Source: JAPLJQ01 sp037143735
Lineage (GTDB): Bacteria; Desulfobacterota; Syntrophia; Syntrophales; UBA2185
Length of the DNA stretch: 23,611 bases
Direction: 5' to 3'
Assembly: GCA_037143735.1 (NCBI GenBank)
Contig: JBAWYD010000027.1
Span: 1 to 23,611 of the forward strand
The notes below the pieces were generated by a model. The model was given only the letters and a program-made list of their open reading frames with translations, was not told the DNA's origin and made no database searches. The first letter of the stretch is position 1; every line of letters begins with the position of its first letter. Position numbers and translations under genes: made by a program. Shown one piece after another: positions 8,075 to 15,403 of this stretch.

Positions 8075-8827
8075 TCAGACCTCCCGTGTTTTTCTGTTGT
8101 GAAGGCCGCATTCCTTCTGCTCCGGATTTTCCCACCACCAGCGACCCGCACGGATATCCTCCCCGGGCTTGACAGCCCTGGTGCAGGGGGCGCAGCCGAT
8201 ACTCGGGTATCCCCGGTCGTGCAGTCTGTTATAGGGTATGTCATTGCGCTTGATATATTCCCACACCTGCTCTTCGCTCCAATCCGCAAGGGGATTGAGC
8301 TTGATGAGGCCGTTTGTCTCGTCCCACTCGATCTTTTCAATGGCGCCCCTCGTTACGGCCTGTTCTTTACGCAAGCCCGTGATCCACACACCCAGGGTGG
8401 AAAGGGCCCTCTGAAGCGGTTTTACCTTCCGGAAAAAGCAGCACTTTTTACGATTCTCCACACTCTCATAAAACAGATTGGGGCCGTATAGATTCACCAT
8501 CCTCTCCACTTCAGTGGCCTCCGGGAAAAATATCTCATAACGCATGCCGTAATGCTTCATAGTCAGATCGATAAGATCATACGTCTCTGCATGAATCCGC
8601 CCGGTATCCAGGACGAATACCCGTGCGCCCGGATGGATCGACAACACCATATCCGTAAGCACCTGATCTTCCGCGCCCAGACTTGAAGCGAGGGCGATGC
8701 GATCTTTCTCTTTCTCTGCGGCGGCGGAGGCAGTTGCCTTATAAAGTGACAAGAAATAATGTAGGACCTCCCCGGCAGGTTTATCCTGAAAGGCCGCTGC
8801 CAGTTTTTTTATATTGTCTTTATTCAT
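8075..8827 (-). CDS. cysH: APS reductase (CysH family, Fe-S type)
   Basis: This 250-aa enzyme reduces adenylylsulfate (APS) to sulfite and AMP using thioredoxin-type reductants. It carries the cysteine pattern that separates bacterial Fe-S APS reductases from PAPS reductases: C129-C130 and C212-x2-C215 for the [4Fe-4S] cluster, plus the C-terminal catalytic KECGLH (C240). The PP-loop region (SSLGAEDQVL) and the WSEEQVWEYI motif are also present. AAGGA lies 6-7 nt before the ATG, which is 3 bp from the TusA-like stop. APS specificity fits the absence of a working APS kinase in this operon. The product sulfite would go to the siroheme reductase two genes upstream. Confidence 0.94.
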   Translation of the reverse strand: MNKDNIKKLAAAFQDKPAGEVLHYFLSLYKATASAAAEKEKDRIALASSLGAEDQVLTDMVLSIHPGARVFVLDTGRIHAETYDLIDLTMKHYGMRYEIFFPEATEVERMVNLYGPNLFYESVENRKKCCFFRKVKPLQRALSTLGVWITGLRKEQAVTRGAIEKIEWDETNGLIKLNPLADWSEEQVWEYIKRNDIPYNRLHDRGYPSIGCAPCTRAVKPGEDIRAGRWWWENPEQKECGLHNRKTREV

Positions 8828-8830
8828 CTT

Positions 8831-9064
8831 TCATCCTTTTTCGATGATAACCCGGAACGTTTCTCCCAGGGGTTCCACCTTGACGATTTTATGCCCTTCT
8901 TCCTTCACGCTCCTGGGCACGTTCAGCATGGCGTCGCCCTCGTCAAGGAGCACCTCCAGCCGTTCTCCCTCCTCCAGTTCCTCAAGGGCAAGCTTCGTTT
9001 TTACGAAGTTCATGGGGCAGGCGACCCCGTGCAGGTCTATTCTTTTTTTTATGTCATTCCCCAT
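8831..9064 (-). CDS. TusA/SirA-family sulfur carrier protein
   Basis: This 77-aa protein has the TusA fold hallmark, an N-terminal G-V-A-C-P-M-N motif with C16 as the likely persulfide-carrying cysteine, followed by the first helix (FVKTKLALEELEEG) and the LEVLLDEGDA strand. TusA proteins pass sulfur as a cysteine persulfide, but this subfamily (CPMN rather than CPEP) sits in a sulfate assimilation operon, so its partner may be the sulfite reductase or the carrier-activating enzyme rather than the tRNA thiolation system. AAGGAG lies 7 nt before the ATG; the start overlaps the sulfite reductase end by 11 bp. The exact role is inferred. Confidence 0.85.
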   Translation of the reverse strand: MGNDIKKRIDLHGVACPMNFVKTKLALEELEEGERLEVLLDEGDAMLNVPRSVKEEGHKIVKVEPLGETFRVIIEKG

Positions 9065-9920
9065 GTAATATCTCCTTTATTACTTTCTCTGTACCAAACC
9101 GGTCGATCATGTGCCCGAACCGTTCCTTTTTCCGGCCATAGCGCCGGTAGTATAGAACGGTTCTGTCGATAAGTTCATAAAGCTCCGCTTTGGACGCGAT
9201 CAGCCCGGCGAACCTGCTGGCCAACCGGGGGATCTTGCCCATGGTCCCGCCGATCCAGAGAATATATCCCGACTGGAGGACTGTCCATGATCCGGTAGGG
9301 CAACTGGCGGTACAGATGCTGCAATTGATGCACCTCGAATTATTTAGAATATATTCACCATCTCTTTTCTCTATGGCCGAGGTAGGGCAGATGTTCAGGC
9401 AAAGCCCGCAATCGCTGCACGCCGATTTGTCCCATCCGGGGATAATCCCGCCCATGACGCCAATATCGTTCTCCGTCGGCTTGGCGCAGTTATGCGGGCA
9501 GCCGGTGACGGCCATTTTAAATTTGTGGGGCGTTTCCTGCCGGAAATATGTACGATCCAGGTCGTGGGCTATTTCCTTTGTATCGATGATGCCCCACCTG
9601 CACGTCAGCGCGCCCGGGCAGGCGACAATAATCCTGATCCGGGGGCCGCACGCCCCCATAGTCACTCCCGCCGCTTCCAGCTCTTTCCTCGCCGGCTCCA
9701 GATCGGAATGATGCACGAAGTGTATCTCGATCCCCTGCCTTGTGGAAAGATGGAGCTGTCCTCTGCCAAATTTTTCCGCAACTTCGGCAACCTTCTGCAT
9801 CTGCCCGGAGGTAAAATCGCCGCCCACAGCATGGAGCCGCATGGCAAAATATTCTTTCTGCTTCTGCTGGATCATGCCGACCTTTTTCAGGGCCGCCAGA
9901 TCAAATTCCTCATCCTTCAT
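9054..9920 (-). CDS. Small siroheme/Fe-S sulfite reductase with inserted ferredoxin domain
   Basis: This 288-aa protein belongs to the nitrite/sulfite reductase 4Fe-4S family. The siroheme-[4Fe-4S] ligands are C101-x5-C107 and C141-x3-C145. An inserted two-cluster ferredoxin follows: C168, C171, C174, C178 and C197, C200, C203, C207. It is far shorter than CysI or a DsrA/B pair and matches the low-molecular-mass assimilatory type, like AsrC or the Sir protein of the Wolinella homocysteine pathway. In context it should reduce sulfite to sulfide, the sulfur donor for carrier thiocarboxylate formation. The start overlaps the JAMM protease stop as ATGA (9917-9920), with GGAG 8 nt upstream. Nitrite reduction is possible by family but less likely here. 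Confidence 0.88.
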   Translation of the reverse strand: MKDEEFDLAALKKVGMIQQKQKEYFAMRLHAVGGDFTSGQMQKVAEVAEKFGRGQLHLSTRQGIEIHFVHHSDLEPARKELEAAGVTMGACGPRIRIIVACPGALTCRWGIIDTKEIAHDLDRTYFRQETPHKFKMAVTGCPHNCAKPTENDIGVMGGIIPGWDKSACSDCGLCLNICPTSAIEKRDGEYILNNSRCINCSICTASCPTGSWTVLQSGYILWIGGTMGKIPRLASRFAGLIASKAELYELIDRTVLYYRRYGRKKERFGHMIDRFGTEKVIKEILHGE

Positions 9921-10321
9921 TGGTGTTTCTCCTCGATAATTAATGGTTCCTCCTCAACTCCCCCCTCCTTGATCCGGAATCCTTTTATGGTTTTTATACC
10001 GTTCATGAGAGAAATAATAACATAAACCATTGCCGGGTCATACGCCAGCCTGATATCTTCGGCGGACGGCCTTGCCGGCGAAGCGGGATGGCTGTGATAT
10101 ACCCCGATAATTCGTTGTCCTTCCTGTCTTGCGGCCCTCTGGACGGCAAACTGCTCCTGTGGGTCTAAAGAGAAGTGGTCTTCGCTTCCATCTATATTGG
10201 TCATCGGGTAATGGCGGGTAACGCGCCCATCCTTGCCCGCCAGATAACCGCATGCTTCGACCGGGGCTTCCTGCTCCGCTTGGGCGAAAATATGTTCTAC
10301 GATATCTCGTTGTATAATCAT
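9917..10321 (-). CDS. hcyD: JAMM/MPN metalloprotease, HcyD/Mec-like sulfur-carrier processing enzyme
   Basis: This 134-aa single-domain protein has the full JAMM zinc motif: E22 (EACGYLAG), H76-x-H78 (HSHP) and D89, with exactly ten residues between H78 and D89. Bacterial JAMM proteins next to ThiS-like carriers trim the carrier tail or release the product: Mec+ acts on CysO in Mycobacterium, and HcyD on HcyS in Wolinella. The carrier here ends GGG-WVS, so tail removal before activation is a clear need. The gene is translationally coupled to both neighbours (ATGA overlaps at 10318-10321 and 9917-9920). The protein is cytosolic, with no signal peptide. The symbol follows the pathway match rather than a tested homology search. 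Confidence 0.87.
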   Translation of the reverse strand: MIIQRDIVEHIFAQAEQEAPVEACGYLAGKDGRVTRHYPMTNIDGSEDHFSLDPQEQFAVQRAARQEGQRIIGVYHSHPASPARPSAEDIRLAYDPAMVYVIISLMNGIKTIKGFRIKEGGVEEEPLIIEEKHQ

Positions 10322-11118
10322 TTTCTTAACTCACACGCCTTTTGTTCATAATCGACAAGCGATGTAATGGTCGGGTTTTCACCGCATACCGGGCACGCAG
10401 GATTCTTCTTTACCTTCACCTCGCGGAAGCGCATGGACAGCGCCTCAAACACCAGGAGACGGTCGGTCAGTGGTTCTCCCAACCCCAGGACATACTTCAA
10501 TGCTTCCACCGCCTGGATAGCGCCGATGACGCCTGCCATGCCGCCAAGGACACCCGCCTCGCTGCACGTGGGGACAGCGCCGGCCGGCGGCGGGGCGACA
10601 AACAAACAGCGGTAACAGGCACTCTTTCCGGGCAGCACGGTTATTGTCTGACCGTTGAACCTCAATATACCGGCATGTGAATAGGGTTTCCCGATAAGAA
10701 CGCAGGCATCATTGATCAGGAACTTTGCCGGAAAATTGTCCGTGCCGTCTATGATGAAATCATAATCGGCCATGATCTCCCGTATATTGGACGCAAATAC
10801 CATTTCTCTATGGATCATCACCTTTACATCGGGGTTGAGGCGGTTTATCTTTTCTTTTGCAGAATCCGCCTTGAAAATTCCCACATCATCCGTAAAGTGT
10901 ATGACCTGCCGCTGGAGGTTGCTCAAGTCCACCCGGTCTCCGTCGGCAATGCCGATCGTCCCCGCTCCGGCCGCCGCCAGATAAAGGGCGGCAGGAGAAC
11001 CTAGCCCGCCGGCGCCGATGATAAGGATCTTTGACCGAAGAAGGCGTTTCTGTCCCTTCCCGCCAATTTCCTTCAGGATGATGTTTCTGCTGTACCGTTC
11101 AATTTGATCTTCGTTCAT
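10318..11118 (-). CDS. hcyF: E1-like adenylating enzyme (ThiF/MoeB/HcyF family) activating the sulfur carrier
   Basis: This 266-aa protein is complete. It has the ATP-binding loop GAGGLGS (35-41), the DLSNLQRQ motif, DGTDNFPAKFLIND, and a catalytic-cysteine segment P-T-C185-S-E-A-G-V-L-G. The zinc site has C168/C171 and C242/C245. It adenylates the C-terminal glycine of the ThiS-like carrier and then transfers sulfur to give a thiocarboxylate. MoeB and ThiF cannot be separated by motif alone; the operon with metY, a JAMM protease and a carrier points to HcyF. There is no rhodanese domain, so sulfide or another carrier is the likely sulfur source. The start overlaps the metY stop as ATGA. Confidence 0.88.
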   Translation of the reverse strand: MNEDQIERYSRNIILKEIGGKGQKRLLRSKILIIGAGGLGSPAALYLAAAGAGTIGIADGDRVDLSNLQRQVIHFTDDVGIFKADSAKEKINRLNPDVKVMIHREMVFASNIREIMADYDFIIDGTDNFPAKFLINDACVLIGKPYSHAGILRFNGQTITVLPGKSACYRCLFVAPPPAGAVPTCSEAGVLGGMAGVIGAIQAVEALKYVLGLGEPLTDRLLVFEALSMRFREVKVKKNPACPVCGENPTITSLVDYEQKACELRK

Positions 11119-12350
11119 ATCCCTCCTAATGCCTGCCGGATATCCGCTATGATATCATCTACATCCTCTATGCCCAAGGAAAGGCGGATAAACGTATCAT
11201 CCACCCCCAGGGCTTTCATCTCCTCTCCGGTAAAACCTGCAAAGAGCGTCGATGCCGGATGCAGCGCCAGGGTTTTATTGTCTCCCAGGTTTGACGCCCG
11301 CCTAATAAGGGCTATCTTATTTAAGAACCGGAAGCAGGCAGCCTTGTCGGAAAGCTTAAATGCCAGTATTCCCCCGCACATACCGTTGAACTGTTTCAGG
11401 GCAAGTTCATGGAAAGGCGAGGAAGGAAGCCCCGGATAGATCACAGACTTAACGGAGATCTGCGCCGCCAGAAATTCGGCTACTGCCTGTGCGTTCCGGC
11501 ATACCTTATCCATACGCAGGGCAAGCGTTTCCAGACCCAGGCTCTGGAGGTAGGCGTTATGAGGAGACAAACAGCTCCCGGTTTCCCGGTACACCTCTTT
11601 TCTCAATCGTGCAATGAAGGCCATCTCCTTAACCCTGTGATAATCCGCAAGCGCCGGAACTGATGACCAGTCAAAATTTCCCAAGTCGACAATAGCCCCG
11701 CCCATACTTGTTGCTCCGCCCGAGATGTATTTTGTCGTCGAGTGAATCACTATGTTTACGCCGAACTCCCCGGCCTTGAAGAGATATGGCGTTGTAACTG
11801 TGCTGTCCGCAATCACAACGGCATTATGCCTGCGGGCGATTCCGGAAATACCCGCAAAGTCGGGGACAACAGTACAGGGATTGGAAATAGTCTCCAGGAA
11901 CAATACCCTGGTACGCCTGTCTATGGCTGCTTCCACGGCTTTAAGATGGTTTACCGGTACAAAACGAACATTCACCCCTATGGGGCGGAACACATTTTTA
12001 ATCAGGGAATACGTTCCTCCAAACAGGGTCGATGCGGCAACAATATTATCTCCCTCGGCAAGCAGGTTGATTAATGCCGTAGATATGGCCGACATGCCCG
12101 AAGAAACAGCTACTGTTGCCAAGCCCTTTTCCAGGGCGGTCATTTTCTTTTCAAAGGCATCAACGGTCGGATTCGCTATGCGCGCATAGGCATAGGCGGC
12201 CCTCCTGCCCGCATAAGTATCGGCCATTGTTTCGGCGGTCTCGAAATCGTATGCCACGCCGGCGTATATAGGGAATTGCAGGGCGCGGTGGACATCCTTT
12301 TTCGTACCCGGCTCGTGAACGGCCCTTGTTGTGAACCCCGGACTTTTCAT
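11115..12350 (-). CDS. metY: MetY, O-acetylhomoserine aminocarboxypropyltransferase (PLP)
   Basis: This 411-aa protein belongs to the Cys/Met metabolism PLP family. Visible motifs are YAYARIANPTVDAFE, VSSGMSAI, the LFLETISNPC segment and the PLP-lysine region HSTTKYISGG, with the final GNDK-like region as GDNKTLALHPAST. It replaces the acetyl group of O-acetylhomoserine with sulfur to give homocysteine. In this operon the sulfur is probably delivered by the thiocarboxylated carrier encoded just upstream. I start it at ATG 12350, which overlaps the carrier stop as ATGA (12347-12350); a TTG at 12359 would add three residues. Cystathionine gamma-synthase-like activity is a less likely alternative. 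Confidence 0.9.
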   Translation of the reverse strand: MKSPGFTTRAVHEPGTKKDVHRALQFPIYAGVAYDFETAETMADTYAGRRAAYAYARIANPTVDAFEKKMTALEKGLATVAVSSGMSAISTALINLLAEGDNIVAASTLFGGTYSLIKNVFRPIGVNVRFVPVNHLKAVEAAIDRRTRVLFLETISNPCTVVPDFAGISGIARRHNAVVIADSTVTTPYLFKAGEFGVNIVIHSTTKYISGGATSMGGAIVDLGNFDWSSVPALADYHRVKEMAFIARLRKEVYRETGSCLSPHNAYLQSLGLETLALRMDKVCRNAQAVAEFLAAQISVKSVIYPGLPSSPFHELALKQFNGMCGGILAFKLSDKAACFRFLNKIALIRRASNLGDNKTLALHPASTLFAGFTGEEMKALGVDDTFIRLSLGIEDVDDIIADIRQALGGI

Positions 12351-12559
12351 GAAACCCAACCGCCCCCCATGAAATAAAGGAACTCTATGGTATCGTTTTC
12401 TCTGACCCTCATCTCAGGGAAATCGCTCCTTTTAAGGATCTCCCCATTCAGTTCCACGGAGACCATGTCCGGGGCTTCTACATCCCTTACGACAAGAAGC
12501 TCCTGGATGGTCAATTCACCGGCGACTTCTTCCTGATTCCCGTTAATTATCAGTTTCAT
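12347..12559 (-). CDS. hcyS: ThiS/MoaD-like sulfur carrier protein (HcyS/CysO-like) with tail after the GG motif
   Basis: This 70-aa ubiquitin-like protein starts MKLIINGNQ and has the ThiS pattern L-T-I-Q-E-L-L and VSVELNGEILKRSDF. It ends F-M-G65-G66-G67-W68-V69-S70. Working carriers must expose a terminal Gly-Gly, so the W-V-S tail has to be removed first; the JAMM protease three genes on could do this. The E1 in the same operon would then adenylate the exposed glycine. GGAGG and a purine run precede the ATG. The gene follows cysA by 39 bp. ThiS (thiamine) is the other family option, but no thiamine genes are nearby and metY is directly coupled. Confidence 0.88.
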   Translation of the reverse strand: MKLIINGNQEEVAGELTIQELLVVRDVEAPDMVSVELNGEILKRSDFPEMRVRENDTIEFLYFMGGGWVS

Positions 12560-12598
12560 ATTTGATCCCTCCTCCCGTTAATTCAATTGATTGCCTTG

Positions 12599-13669
12599 TC
12601 ATATCTGGTAATCCTCCACAAAGACCCTGACATTGCGGGGTCTGACGAAAACCATCTCGCCTCTTTCCAGGGCAAGATTTTGAAATGTATCCCGCGTCAA
12701 TTCTGCTTCCACGTCCCCGTGGTTCCCGTTCAGCGTCAGTGTTACGCGCACGACAGGCCCCACAGCATGAATATGCTTTATTTCCGCCGCGATGCTCCCA
12801 TTGTCGGAAATTTCCCGTTCTATAACAAGGTCATGGGAACGGACATAAGCAACGGCCGGTGTGTCGTCAGCCGAGGAGTGTTCGGGCGCGGTCAGGTTAA
12901 TGCCGCCCAGGTTTACCAGCCCCTTGTGCACGCGGCCGCGAAACAGGTTGACGTTCCCGAGGAAGTTCAGGACAAACGGATTGGCCGGGTTGTCGTAAAC
13001 TTCCGCCGGCGTTCCCACCTGCTCAACTTTTCCTTTGTTCATCACCACAATACGGTCCGCCACCTCAAGGGCTTCCTCCTGGTCATGGGTTACGAAAACG
13101 CTTGTCACATGAATCTCATCATGGAGACGGCGCAGCCAGCGGCGCAGCTCCGCCCGGACCTGCGCATCCAAGGCTCCGAAGGGCTCATCCAAAAGAAGTA
13201 TCTCCGGTTCCACAGCCAGCGCCCGCGCCAGGGCTATCCGCTGGCGCTGTCCGCCGGATAATTGAAACGGATAGCGGTTCGACAGCGCTTCCAGCTGTAC
13301 CAGCTTCAAGAGACCCGCCACCCTCTCCCGTATCTCGGCTTTAGACGGACGCGTTCGGTGTGGTTTCACCCGCAGTCCAAAGGCCACGTTTTCAAAGACT
13401 GTCATGTGCCGGAATAACGCATAGTGCTGAAAGACGAAACCGACCTTACGCTCCCTTACATGATGGCCGGTGGTATCCACGCCATTGATATGTATCGTTC
13501 CTGCATCAGCCGTCTCAAGTCCTGAGATAATGCGCAGAAGCGTCGTTTTGCCGGAACCGGAAGGACCGAGCAGCGCCACCAGTTCACCGGATGATATCTG
13601 CAGGCTCACTTCCTTCAGGGCGATGAAATTGCCGAATTGTTTGCTGATGTTATTTATTTCGATGCTCAT
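12599..13669 (-). CDS. cysA: CysA, sulfate/thiosulfate ABC transporter ATPase
   Basis: This 356-aa ABC ATPase has Walker A GPSGSGKTT, Q-loop FQHYALF, signature LSGGQRQRIALARAL, Walker B ILLLDEPFGALD and the switch VTHDQEEAL. A C-terminal regulatory region with TOBE-like strands follows (about residues 240-350). It powers uptake with CysT, CysW and Sbp. It is 12 bp after cysW in the same transcript. Sequence alone cannot separate sulfate from thiosulfate transport; downstream genes start from sulfate. Confidence 0.93.
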   Translation of the reverse strand: MSIEINNISKQFGNFIALKEVSLQISSGELVALLGPSGSGKTTLLRIISGLETADAGTIHINGVDTTGHHVRERKVGFVFQHYALFRHMTVFENVAFGLRVKPHRTRPSKAEIRERVAGLLKLVQLEALSNRYPFQLSGGQRQRIALARALAVEPEILLLDEPFGALDAQVRAELRRWLRRLHDEIHVTSVFVTHDQEEALEVADRIVVMNKGKVEQVGTPAEVYDNPANPFVLNFLGNVNLFRGRVHKGLVNLGGINLTAPEHSSADDTPAVAYVRSHDLVIEREISDNGSIAAEIKHIHAVGPVVRVTLTLNGNHGDVEAELTRDTFQNLALERGEMVFVRPRNVRVFVEDYQI

Positions 13670-13681
13670 TGTTGCCGCCTT

Positions 13682-14539
13682 TTATTCCTCATATACCATC
13701 TGTTCCCGTATTTTCCATTCCACCAGACTTTTCACCACCAGGGTAACCAGCGCCAGCATGGCCAGCAGCGAGGCCACGGCAAATGCCGCCGTAAAATTGT
13801 ACTCATTGTAAAGTATCTCCACTTGAAGAGGGATAGTATTGGTCGCTCCCCTGATATGCCCTGACACAACGGATACGGCGCCAAATTCACCCATAGCCCT
13901 GGCGTTGCAGATGATGACCCCGTATATGATACCCCACCTGATGTTGGGGAGGGTAACCCTGAAAAAGCTCTGCAAACCATTTGCGCCGAGAACCAGGGCA
14001 GTCTCCTCCTCTTCCCTTCCCTGTGTCTCCATAAGCGGGATCAATTCGCGGGCCACAAACGGGAAAGTGACAAAAATTGTAGCCAGAATAATACCCGGCA
14101 CGGCAAAGATGATCTTTATATTATGCTCATCAAGCCATGGCCCTAACCATCCCTGCAGCCCGAAGATGAGCACGAAGATCAATCCCGAAATAACCGGAGA
14201 TACGGAGAAAGGCAGATCGATCATGGTTATGAGAAAGTTTTTTCCCGGAAAACGGAATTTTGTAATGGCCCAGGCTGCGGCCAAACCAAAGACCAGGTTC
14301 AATGGCACAGCGATGGCCGCAGTTATCAGGGTAAGGCGGATAGACGCCAGTGTATCCGGTTCGCCAAGCGATGCAAGATAGACAGCGTACCCCTTTTCCA
14401 GCGCCTGGGTAAATACCGCCAATAGCGGTATAAAAATAAAAAGGCCAAGGAAAAGAATCGCCAGTCCGGTCAGCAGCCAGCGGACGGGGGCCGGTTCCGT
14501 AATATCTTTGTGCATATTTCGTCGTGGTGTATCAGGCAT
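13682..14539 (-). CDS. cysW: CysW, sulfate ABC transporter permease
   Basis: This 285-aa integral membrane protein has about six helices and the permease EAA-type loop REEEETALVLGANGLQSFFRVTLPNI. The DLPFSVSPVISGL segment and GEFGAVSVVSGHI are typical of CysW. It pairs with CysT to form the channel. The start at 14539 is 9 bp after the cysT stop; a clear ribosome site is not visible, and an internal ATG (M9) is possible. Confidence 0.92.
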   Translation of the reverse strand: MPDTPRRNMHKDITEPAPVRWLLTGLAILFLGLFIFIPLLAVFTQALEKGYAVYLASLGEPDTLASIRLTLITAAIAVPLNLVFGLAAAWAITKFRFPGKNFLITMIDLPFSVSPVISGLIFVLIFGLQGWLGPWLDEHNIKIIFAVPGIILATIFVTFPFVARELIPLMETQGREEEETALVLGANGLQSFFRVTLPNIRWGIIYGVIICNARAMGEFGAVSVVSGHIRGATNTIPLQVEILYNEYNFTAAFAVASLLAMLALVTLVVKSLVEWKIREQMVYEE

Positions 14540-14548
14540 CTTTGTTTC

Positions 14549-15382
14549 TCATGTATCCGCATATTTTCTGCTCCAGTGCTGGAGCAGGTTAATAATCAGG
14601 AGCATGACGAACGAGGCAGCGAGCATGACCGATGCGATGGCGGTAGCGCCAGCGTAATCGAACTGCTCCAGTTTCGTTATAATCAAAAGAGACGTAATTT
14701 CCGAAACCATCGGCATGTTGCCGGCAATGAAGATTATCGAACCGTATTCCCCTACCGACCGGGCAAAGGCGAGGGCAAAGCCCGTAAGAACCGAAGGAAG
14801 CATAACCGGCAACAAGACATGACGGAACGTCTGCCAGCGGTTTGCCCCCAGGCAGACGGCTGCCTCCTCAGTTTCGGCCCCTATATCGTCAATCACGGGC
14901 TGTAGCGTCCTTACCACAAAGGGAAGTCCGATAACGATCATGGCCAGAACGATACCCATTGGTGTGAAGGCGACTTTAATGCCCCGGGGCTCTAAAAATG
15001 ATCCGATCCAGCCGTTTGCCGAATAGACCGTGGCCAGTGTTATGCCGACCACGGCTGTCGGCAAAGCGAAGGGAAGATCAATCAGGGCATCAATGATCCG
15101 CCTGCCTGGAAACCGGTATCTGACCAGCACCCAGGCCACCAGGCTGCCGAAAAAGGCATTGACAAGCGAGGCGATAAGAGCCGCCCCAAAGGTTACACGG
15201 TAGGAAGCCATGACGCGTGGCGACGTTACTGTTGCCGTAAATTCTTCCCATGTCATACCGACGGTGTTGAAAATCAGCGCGGAAAGTGGAATCAGCACGA
15301 TCAGGCTGAGATAGAAGACGGCGTAGCCGAGCGTCAGTCCGAACCCGGGAAGAACATTCTTTTTTTTAAACGAAATATACAT
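14549..15382 (-). CDS. cysT: CysT (CysU), sulfate ABC transporter permease
   Basis: This 277-aa membrane permease has the N-terminal helix GLTLGYAVFYLSLIVLIPLSA, the DLPFALPTAVVGITL motif and the EAA loop ETEEAAVCLGANRWQTFRHV, followed by RSVGEYGSIIFIAGNMP. These are standard for CysT/CysU. It lies between sbp (21 bp) and cysW (9 bp) and forms the transport channel with CysW. Confidence 0.93.
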   Translation of the reverse strand: MYISFKKKNVLPGFGLTLGYAVFYLSLIVLIPLSALIFNTVGMTWEEFTATVTSPRVMASYRVTFGAALIASLVNAFFGSLVAWVLVRYRFPGRRIIDALIDLPFALPTAVVGITLATVYSANGWIGSFLEPRGIKVAFTPMGIVLAMIVIGLPFVVRTLQPVIDDIGAETEEAAVCLGANRWQTFRHVLLPVMLPSVLTGFALAFARSVGEYGSIIFIAGNMPMVSEITSLLIITKLEQFDYAGATAIASVMLAASFVMLLIINLLQHWSRKYADT

Positions 15383-15403
15383 GGCAGACCCTGGTTTACT
15401 CCA

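Noticed and set aside
9054..9920. Dissimilatory sulfite reductase subunit (DsrA/DsrB)
   Set aside because: The protein is much shorter, single, and sits in an assimilatory operon without aprAB, dsrC or dsrMKJOP.
12347..12559. ThiS for thiamine or MoaD for molybdopterin
   Set aside because: No thiG, thiH or moaE nearby; direct coupling to metY and the W-V-S tail with a JAMM protease favour a homocysteine carrier.
12587..13261. Plus-strand ORF of 224 codons
   Set aside because: It is a shadow of cysA, which carries all ABC ATPase motifs.
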